Assembly: GCA_937925455.1 (NCBI GenBank)
Contig: CALEWF010000022.1
Location: 1-10,988 of the forward strand
Direction: 5' to 3'
DNA from: an uncultured Flavobacteriales bacterium
GTDB lineage: Bacteria > Bacteroidota > Bacteroidia > CAIKAF01
DNA: 10,988 nt
The notes beneath the pieces are model-generated. The model saw nothing but the letters and a program-made list of their open reading frames with translations, was not told the origin of the DNA and did not search any database. This document shows, piece by piece, positions 5,497 through 10,988 of the stretch; within the stretch, counting starts at the first letter, position 1, and every line of letters begins with the position of its first letter. A program made the translations under genes and the position numbers.

Positions 5497-7161
5497 CTAA
5501 TAATTCTGCATCACATATCGATAATTTCTGAAAATAAGCATTTGAATGCTTTGATTTTCCCAACCGTGCTGGTCGTGTTCTTTTTGAAACTGGTAATGAA
5601 CCGGCTGTGGTATAGGGTCTGTTTTTTCATGCAGGCATTCGCAGGTTTTTTCACCATATTTAGCCAGCATGGATAGCATTTGATAGGTAACATAATAGCC
5701 TTTAAAGGCATAGACGTCCGGGTCGGTTTTCATCAATTGTTGATATTTTGCAATAAAGGATGCATTGGCTGAATCTAGAAAGTTTGCAAAGTTCACGGTA
5801 GGAATATGCAAGTTCAAATTTTCATAGTAATCAGCTTCTACATTATTGAACTCCAGCCATTCATCTGTTCCAACGATGCTTACATCGATTTTTTCGGTTG
5901 CTTTATTGATTTTAGTTAGGTAGTCTTTCACTGTAATTTCACGAGTGCATGGAAAGATGATGATGTTTTTTATGTCTTTACGAAGTGCGCCTAAAGCACC
6001 GCCTGTTCTTAATCGGGTAAAATGAAAGTGAGAAGTGTCTTTTCCAGCTATATTTTTTAGTGCGTGATAATAATATAAATGCATCAAAGAATCTTTTTTA
6101 GAACCTGGGTCAACCAAAATATAATTGGCATTGGGGTAGAAGGTGGTAAGATATTTTATGGTGCGATTAGCTACCGATGCTTCATCGGGAGTAATTTTGA
6201 TAAGGTATGGGCGATGTTGAATTAACTGATCGGAACGTGAAAAAGGTGATACTACCGGAATTTTATGACGGGTAGCAAATTCTGCAACCGGAGCAATATT
6301 GGCACTGTATAATGGACCAATGATCATATCCATGGTTTTAAGTTCTGGTTTTGAAAGGATATTTTCTACCTGATCACTATCGTTTTTACTGCGTGTATCG
6401 TACACAAAAACTTCTAGTTGTAATCCGATATTTTTTAATGAATCAAGGGCTACACGGGCACCTCCAAAAAATTCTGCTGCAATTTTTGTATTTGTTTTTC
6501 CTCCGCTGGTAAATGGTAGTAAGAAAGCGATGCGAAAACTTTTCTTTTCTGTTTGAAAATCTTTACAGTCGTTTAATTTTTTTATGGTTGCAAGCTCCTG
6601 TTTGTTTTGTGTAATTTCTTTGTTCGGTTCTTTAATAATTGGTTTATTAGGAGCTTCCTTGGAATCTTGTTCTTGATGCTCTGTGTTTTTTTCTTCAGAT
6701 TTAGCGAAGGGAATCCGTATTACTTCACCGGCTTTTAATCCATTTTTAACCTGCGGATTTTGTGCAATGATTTCTTCAACGGTGGTTCCATATTTTCTGG
6801 AAATACCATACAAGGTTTCACCTTCTTGTACAGTATGTTCTTTCAGGGTTACCTGCTTTGTATTTTTGGAATCTTTATTGCTGTTTGCATTTTCATTTCC
6901 AGGAACCGGAAATTTGAGTATTTGATCTATCTTAATTCCGCTGATAGCAGATTTATTGTAATAAAAAATGGTATCCTGACTTACTCCATATTGTTTTGAA
7001 ATGCCGTACACCGTTTCTTTAGGTTGTACTTTATGTACATAAAATTTACGCCCTCCAATGATTTCTGTTTGCTGAGCATAACTTAAAATAAGATTCAGCA
7101 ACAAATAGCTTATTGTAAAAATTAGGCGTGCCACTCGAATATGTATTATACTAAATTTCAT
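5497..7161 (-). CDS. LysM / periplasmic-binding-fold envelope protein
   Basis: This is a 554-residue exported protein. A signal peptide spans about 1-29 (hydrophobic 13-27, ending SYAQ). Two LysM peptidoglycan-binding domains follow: 41-86 (YVHKVQPKETVYGISKQYG) and 108-152 (HTVQEGETLYGISRKYG). A Lys/Glu/Asn-rich linker covers 153-205. A type 1 periplasmic-binding domain of the branched-chain amino-acid/LivJ class starts at IAFLLPF (211-217), with IIGPLYSANIAPVAEFA and IPVVSPFSRSDQL further on. LysM and PBP1 identities are clear. The ligand is unknown, and no permease or ATPase gene lies nearby, so a transport role is not supported. A wall-anchored sensor or regulator, as for the PBP1-like domain of LpoA, is an alternative by analogy. 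Its ATG lies 6 bp after the guaA stop, so the two genes are almost certainly co-transcribed. Confidence -1.
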   Translation of the reverse strand: MKFSIIHIRVARLIFTISYLLLNLILSYAQQTEIIGGRKFYVHKVQPKETVYGISKQYGVSQDTIFYYNKSAISGIKIDQILKFPVPGNENANSNKDSKNTKQVTLKEHTVQEGETLYGISRKYGTTVEEIIAQNPQVKNGLKAGEVIRIPFAKSEEKNTEHQEQDSKEAPNKPIIKEPNKEITQNKQELATIKKLNDCKDFQTEKKSFRIAFLLPFTSGGKTNTKIAAEFFGGARVALDSLKNIGLQLEVFVYDTRSKNDSDQVENILSKPELKTMDMIIGPLYSANIAPVAEFATRHKIPVVSPFSRSDQLIQHRPYLIKITPDEASVANRTIKYLTTFYPNANYILVDPGSKKDSLMHLYYYHALKNIAGKDTSHFHFTRLRTGGALGALRKDIKNIIIFPCTREITVKDYLTKINKATEKIDVSIVGTDEWLEFNNVEADYYENLNLHIPTVNFANFLDSANASFIAKYQQLMKTDPDVYAFKGYYVTYQMLSMLAKYGEKTCECLHEKTDPIPQPVHYQFQKEHDQHGWENQSIQMLIFRNYRYVMQNY

Positions 7162-7167
7162 GTATGA

Positions 7168-8691
7168 TTATTCCCATTCAATGGTTGCAGGCGGTTTAGA
7201 ACTAATATCAAAAACCACCCGATTAACACCTTTTACTTTATTGATAATTTCATTAGAAACTTTGCCCAAAAAATCATACGGTAGATGGGCAAAATCAGCC
7301 GTCATGCCATCGGTGGAGGTTACTGCCCGCAGGCAAACAGCATTTTCGTATGTACGTTCATCACCCATTACTCCAACAGAGTTTACAGGTAAAAAGATAG
7401 CACCTGCTTGCCAAACTTGATTATATAATCCTTCTGCTTTTAATCGTTGAATAAAAATATAATCAGCTTCTTGCAAAATGCGTACCTTTTCTTCAGTTAC
7501 ATCTCCCAAAATACGAATACCTAAACCTGGTCCTGGAAATGGATGACGGTGGAGGAAGGAATCAGGAATGCCCAGTTCATGGCCCATACGCCTTACCTCA
7601 TCTTTGAACAACATTCGTAAGGGTTCTACAATTTTTAAATTCATTTTGGCCGGTAACCCGCCTACATTATGATGTGATTTTATGGTTACGGAAGGGCCTT
7701 TTACAGATACTGATTCAATTACATCTGGGTAGATTGTTCCTTGCCCCAGCCATTTTACGTTCTGAATTTTTTTTGCCTCTTCATCAAAAACATCAATAAA
7801 AGTTTTACCGATGATTTTTCGTTTCTGTTCCGGATCAGATACTCCTTTTAAGGCATGTAAAAAAACTGCTTTTGCATCGCAGGCAATGACATGTAAGCCC
7901 AATTGCTGATAATTTTCCTGTACATCATGAAATTCATTTTTTCGCAGTAATCCGTTATCAACAAAAATACAATACAGGTTATCGCCAATGGCTTTGCTGA
8001 TTAGTACCGCTGCTACCGTAGAATCAACACCTCCTGACAGACCCATTACTACTTTATCATTCCCAAGTTGTTCTTTTAGGCTTTGCACAGTTTCTTCAAT
8101 AAAAGCAGAAGGAGTCCAATCACCGCGGCAACCGCATATTTTGAGGAAATTAGATATTATTAAAGAGCCTTGTGTACTATGATATACTTCCGGATGGAAT
8201 TGTAAACCATAAATTTGTTTTTTTTCATTGGCAAACGCAGCAACCGGAATAGAATCGGTAGAAGCAATAATGTGAAAGTCTGACGGAACTACGATAATCG
8301 AATCGCCGTGAGACATCCAAACTTGGCTTCCGTTTTCTACCCCATGTAATAAGGGAGATGAAACTAAATTGGCAAGGTGTGCTCTTCCGTATTCCCGATG
8401 GGTGCTTCGCTCTACATTTCCACCGCCTTGTTCGGCAATAAGTTGAGCACCATAGCAAATACCCAACACCGGAACTGGCGAGTTTTTCCAGTCAAAAACC
8501 GGGAAAAGCGCATTGGGTTCTTTAATAGAAAAAGGACTACCGGAAAGTATGACTCCCCGAATGGTTTCATCGGGCTGAAATGCATAGTTGTAAGGATGTA
8601 TTTCGCAAAATACATTATGTTCTCTTACGCGTCGGGCAATTAATTGGGTATATTGTGACCCAAAATCAAGAATGATTATTTTTTGGTGCAT
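7168..8691 (-). CDS. guaA: GMP synthase (glutamine-hydrolysing)
   Basis: This enzyme converts XMP to GMP using ATP and ammonia from glutamine, the last step of de novo guanine nucleotide synthesis in the cytosol. The product has 507 residues, normal for the family. The N-terminal class I glutamine amidotransferase has nucleophile Cys79 in VLGICYGAQ and His166/Glu168 in GLQFHPEV. The ATP pyrophosphatase domain has the P-loop GLSGGVDST (217-225). The C-terminal dimerisation domain carries HRHPFPGPGLGIR and ends DISSKPPATIEWE, the standard C-terminus. I chose the ATG at 8691, giving MHQKIIILDFGSQYTQ. An in-frame TTG at 8706 would add five residues but lies upstream of the promoter motif, and family members start near this ATG. 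It follows the OmpA-type gene by 59 bp and is coupled to the LysM gene downstream. Confidence -1.
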   Translation of the reverse strand: MHQKIIILDFGSQYTQLIARRVREHNVFCEIHPYNYAFQPDETIRGVILSGSPFSIKEPNALFPVFDWKNSPVPVLGICYGAQLIAEQGGGNVERSTHREYGRAHLANLVSSPLLHGVENGSQVWMSHGDSIIVVPSDFHIIASTDSIPVAAFANEKKQIYGLQFHPEVYHSTQGSLIISNFLKICGCRGDWTPSAFIEETVQSLKEQLGNDKVVMGLSGGVDSTVAAVLISKAIGDNLYCIFVDNGLLRKNEFHDVQENYQQLGLHVIACDAKAVFLHALKGVSDPEQKRKIIGKTFIDVFDEEAKKIQNVKWLGQGTIYPDVIESVSVKGPSVTIKSHHNVGGLPAKMNLKIVEPLRMLFKDEVRRMGHELGIPDSFLHRHPFPGPGLGIRILGDVTEEKVRILQEADYIFIQRLKAEGLYNQVWQAGAIFLPVNSVGVMGDERTYENAVCLRAVTSTDGMTADFAHLPYDFLGKVSNEIINKVKGVNRVVFDISSKPPATIEWE

Positions 8692-8694
8692 GTG

Positions 8695-8702
8695 CAAAAG
8701 TA
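8695..8702 (-). promoter_or_regulatory. Candidate -7 promoter element for guaA, next to the start codon
   Basis: On the minus strand this reads TACTTTTG, an exact match to TAnnTTTG, ending 3 bases before the guaA ATG. Transcription would start at or within a few bases of the A of ATG, giving a leaderless or nearly leaderless message. A TTG lies upstream but with spacing shorter than the usual 19 or so, so the -33 element is weak. It would allow guaA expression independent of the OmpA-type gene. Confidence -1.
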
Positions 8703-8750
8703 GCAAAAACCCTTCAACTGATAGATAAAAAGGAGAAGTACGATTTGGAA

Positions 8751-10697
8751 TTATTTATCTGTAATAACAAATTCGGTTCTACGATTTAAAGCCCGACCTT
8801 GTTCGGTTTTATTAGTGGATATAGGTTTAGTTTCACCAAAACCTTTATACGTCATTCTTTCTTTAGAAATACCAATACTAATCAGGTATTCATAAACCGA
8901 ACGGGCACGATTATCAGAAAGTATCATATTGTCGTTATCATTCCCTACATCATCAGTATGACCATGTATTGCAATTTTTATTGTTGGATTGGCTTTTAAA
9001 AAAGCTGCAAACTCTTCAATGATGAATTTAGCTTTATCACTCAATTCATACGAGTTGGTGGCAAAGTTGATATCGTTAAGGCGATAGGCTGTACCAACTT
9101 TTATTTCTTCAGTTTTTAGATTTACTTGTGCTGGTTTACCAACGCCTAATTCTTCTTTATTGATGAGTTTGGAGGTAAATGCAATTCCTTCTTCTTTTAT
9201 GGTAAGAATATGATCATCTTTAGCAGTAACTATAGCTACATACGAACCATCTTCCTGATTTACGTCAATTTTAGTTACTTCTTTTGTAACGGTATTTTTA
9301 ACTTCAATTTGCTTTGCGGTAACTTTATTGTCGTTGCTTTTTACAGTACCTTCTACATAGATAACTTCTTCCGGACGAGCTGTTTCATACAATTCAAATG
9401 TGTAAATATCCAGTCCACCCGGTCCGTTGAGCTTGTCAGAAGAATAATATCCGGTTTTACCATCTAAGCTTACAAAAAAGCTAACATCGTCGCCCGGGGT
9501 ATTGATGGGTTTTCCTAAGTTACGTGGTTTTGTCCAATTGCCTTTTTCATCTTTTTTAGAAAAGAAAATATCATAACCACCAAATCCCTTGTGGCCTTTG
9601 GAAGAAAAATAAAGGGTTTGGCTATCGGAATGCAAGAATGGGGTAAGTTCATTGTCTGGGGTGTTAATGGTTGGGCCTAGATTAACAGCCGGTCCCCATT
9701 CTCCGTTTTCTTGTTTGGTGCTTATGTAAAGGTCAACACCACCAAATCCCCCGGGCCTGTTGGAAGCAAAAATCAAGGTCTTTCCATCATAAGAGATGGT
9801 AGGTTGTGAATCCCAGGCATCCGAATTGATTCTTGAGCCTGCATTGACAAAAGGTTGCCACTGGTTGTCTTTAAATTCAGTTTTCCAAATATCACAAAAC
9901 TCTACTTGATTGTTTTGGCAAATTACAAAGTACATTTGTTTATTATCAGCGGTAATGGTGGCTGCACCATTGTTGTATTTATTATTAAATGGCTTAGGCA
10001 TTGGCTCACCAGCATCAAACACTCCGTTTACCAGCGTGCTTTTATTGAAAATTTCTACATAATTAACACCACTGTCGTAGGTTTTATCCATGCTTTTGCC
10101 GTCTATTTTCGTTTTTCGGATAAAATAAAAACTACGGTTATCCGGTGATATACTTGCCAAGTACTCATCCTGAGGAGTACACACATTGGGCATTACTTTG
10201 GGATCAAAAGGCACCGGTCTGGAAAAAATAGCATCATAATCTTTTATTTCCTGCAATAAATTTTTTGCCAGCTTATAATCTTCATCATCCTGAATATCAT
10301 AGGTTAAAAATTTTTCAAAATACCGGATAGCCTCTTGATAGTTGGAGGCTTGGTATGCAATGAGTCCTAAAAAAAAATGGGTGTAAGGCGAGTATTCAGA
10401 GCAAATATCTCGAACCGCTTCTAATAGGTCTTTGGCCAGGTCTTTTTTACCTTGTTTAAAATAACCGGTTCCAAGTTCAAAAAGTGCTTCGTAAAAACTA
10501 TTTTCAATGGCTACGGCATCGTTCAGTAACTTTCTTTTTTCGGACATGTTACCTTCTTTTTGCGCTTTGGCATACAATTTTAGAGCCGCTTTATTGGACG
10601 TAGGTTCACAGGCATCTTTGTTAATTTGAAAATTCTGTGAAAAACCATTTTCAGTGATTAAGAAAAAACCAAGTAAAAACCCCAAAATGCGTATCAT
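8751..10697 (-). CDS. PorE-like OmpA family protein with TPR and PD40 propeller
   Basis: This is a 648-residue exported envelope protein. The signal peptide covers about 1-20 (cleavage near GFSQ); no lipobox Cys follows, the first Cys being residue 30. TPR-type helices span about 35-160. Five PD40/WD40-like propeller blades follow, marked by ISPDNRSFYF (183-192), ITADNKQMYF, ISYDGKTLIF (301-310), HSDSQTLYF and SLDGKTGYYSS (410-420), with GGFGGVDLY-type ends. A carboxypeptidase-regulatory-like beta domain covers about 445-535. An OmpA C-terminal peptidoglycan-binding domain (540-648) contains INFATNS, HGHTDDVG and LSDNRARSV, with likely diaminopimelate ligands Asp582 and Arg597. This order matches PorE (PG1058) of Porphyromonas gingivalis, a type IX secretion component that binds peptidoglycan. 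Bacteroidota also have other proteins of this type, so orthology is not proven. It is the first gene of the leftward cluster and has its own promoter. Confidence -1.
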   Translation of the reverse strand: MIRILGFLLGFFLITENGFSQNFQINKDACEPTSNKAALKLYAKAQKEGNMSEKRKLLNDAVAIENSFYEALFELGTGYFKQGKKDLAKDLLEAVRDICSEYSPYTHFFLGLIAYQASNYQEAIRYFEKFLTYDIQDDEDYKLAKNLLQEIKDYDAIFSRPVPFDPKVMPNVCTPQDEYLASISPDNRSFYFIRKTKIDGKSMDKTYDSGVNYVEIFNKSTLVNGVFDAGEPMPKPFNNKYNNGAATITADNKQMYFVICQNNQVEFCDIWKTEFKDNQWQPFVNAGSRINSDAWDSQPTISYDGKTLIFASNRPGGFGGVDLYISTKQENGEWGPAVNLGPTINTPDNELTPFLHSDSQTLYFSSKGHKGFGGYDIFFSKKDEKGNWTKPRNLGKPINTPGDDVSFFVSLDGKTGYYSSDKLNGPGGLDIYTFELYETARPEEVIYVEGTVKSNDNKVTAKQIEVKNTVTKEVTKIDVNQEDGSYVAIVTAKDDHILTIKEEGIAFTSKLINKEELGVGKPAQVNLKTEEIKVGTAYRLNDINFATNSYELSDKAKFIIEEFAAFLKANPTIKIAIHGHTDDVGNDNDNMILSDNRARSVYEYLISIGISKERMTYKGFGETKPISTNKTEQGRALNRRTEFVITDK

Positions 10698-10988
10698 ATT
10701 TATTTTATCTCGCTAATTAAACTCAATAAATACAAAATTAGTATTACCCGCTTTTTCTAATAACAAAAATAAGGCCCGAAAATAAGAACATGGTGTTAAT
10801 AAAATTTATAATTGTAAGGTTGAATTGCATCAACATGTTTTAAATGTTAGCTCACAAAAATGCAAAGTTCGCAATTTAGTTCTCGTTTTTTGGTGTAATT
10901 CTCTTTACTGATTTTAAATTCTTTGTTACCCTCTTTGCTCTCTATAGTAGTTTGGTATAGATTATTGAAATAGAATATCTTATCTAAA
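10698..10988. other. Non-coding region upstream of the OmpA-type gene
   Basis: No credible open frame was found on either strand in this A+T-rich stretch, which runs to the window edge. It holds the promoter described separately. On the minus strand it also holds a run of CAAAGA-like words at about 10850-10945, which resembles degenerate intergenic CACAAAG-type repeats known to me from Bacteroidota genomes. That resemblance is impression only. Confidence -1.
10733..10767 (-). promoter_or_regulatory. Promoter for the OmpA-type gene
   Basis: On the minus strand, TAATTTTG (10740-10733) is an exact match to the -7 consensus TAnnTTTG. A TTTG (10767-10764) lies 23 bases upstream, slightly longer than the typical -33 to -7 spacing. 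The start point would be near 10728, giving a leader of about 30 bases that is A/T-rich just before the ATG. This is the best-formed promoter in the window. Confidence -1.

Noticed and set aside
5497..7161. Branched-chain amino acid ABC transporter receptor
   Set aside because: The fold matches, but the LysM anchors and the lack of permease and ATPase genes make a transport assignment unsupported.
8377..8643. Plus-strand and other-frame open frames inside guaA, fhs, the LysM gene and the OmpA-type gene
   Set aside because: They are antisense or shifted shadows of clearly conserved genes and have no domain or start context of their own.
8692..8706. In-frame TTG start that would lengthen GuaA by five residues
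   Set aside because: The added residues (MLLLH) are not family-like, the ATG at 8691 gives the standard GuaA N-terminus, and the TTG lies upstream of or within the promoter motif.
8692..8750. Guanine riboswitch before guaA
   Set aside because: The gap is only 59 bp, has no three-way-junction purine aptamer features, and the promoter motif lies almost on the ATG, leaving no leader.

Overview
The window looks like chromosome from a member of the Bacteroidota. The protein set fits: RecR, GuaA, an OmpA-type protein with TPR and PD40 propeller, and a LysM protein fused to a periplasmic-binding fold. There are no Shine-Dalgarno-like sequences before the genes, and several starts are preceded by the Bacteroidota -7 promoter motif TAnnTTTG. 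Base composition is low in G+C, except in the formate ligase gene and in one intergenic island. No phage, insertion-sequence transposase, CRISPR array, tRNA or rRNA was seen.

Layout. Positions 1-716 (minus) hold the N-terminal part of a secreted protein with Trp-anchored repeats that runs off the left edge. Positions 747-2345 (minus) hold formate--tetrahydrofolate ligase (fhs). Divergent from it, recR lies at 2469-3092 (plus). Next comes a gene-free stretch (3093-3473) containing a G+C-rich, hairpin-dense element at about 3188-3358. A 665-residue membrane glycosyltransferase follows at 3474-5471 (plus). It converges on a leftward cluster, with a symmetric hairpin in the 25-bp gap. In transcription order the cluster is a PorE-like OmpA/PD40/TPR protein (10697-8751), guaA (8691-7168) and a LysM/periplasmic-binding-protein fusion (7161-5497). 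Positions 10698-10988 are non-coding as far as I can see; they include a good promoter for the OmpA-type gene.

How the genes fit together. Three are housekeeping: fhs for one-carbon metabolism, recR for recombinational repair and guaA for GMP synthesis. The others act at the envelope: two peptidoglycan-binding proteins on either side of guaA, a membrane glycosyltransferase, and a secreted repeat protein of a type often exported by the type IX secretion system. The PorE-like protein has the domain order of a known type IX component, so a secretion and cell-surface theme runs through the window. There is no self-contained operon for it here.

The most unusual items are three. The glycosyltransferase is fused to what looks like a sugar-phosphate transferase that has lost its catalytic core. 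The G+C-rich intergenic element looks like a dispersed repeat or structured RNA. Several promoter motifs sit so close to start codons that transcripts would be leaderless or nearly so.
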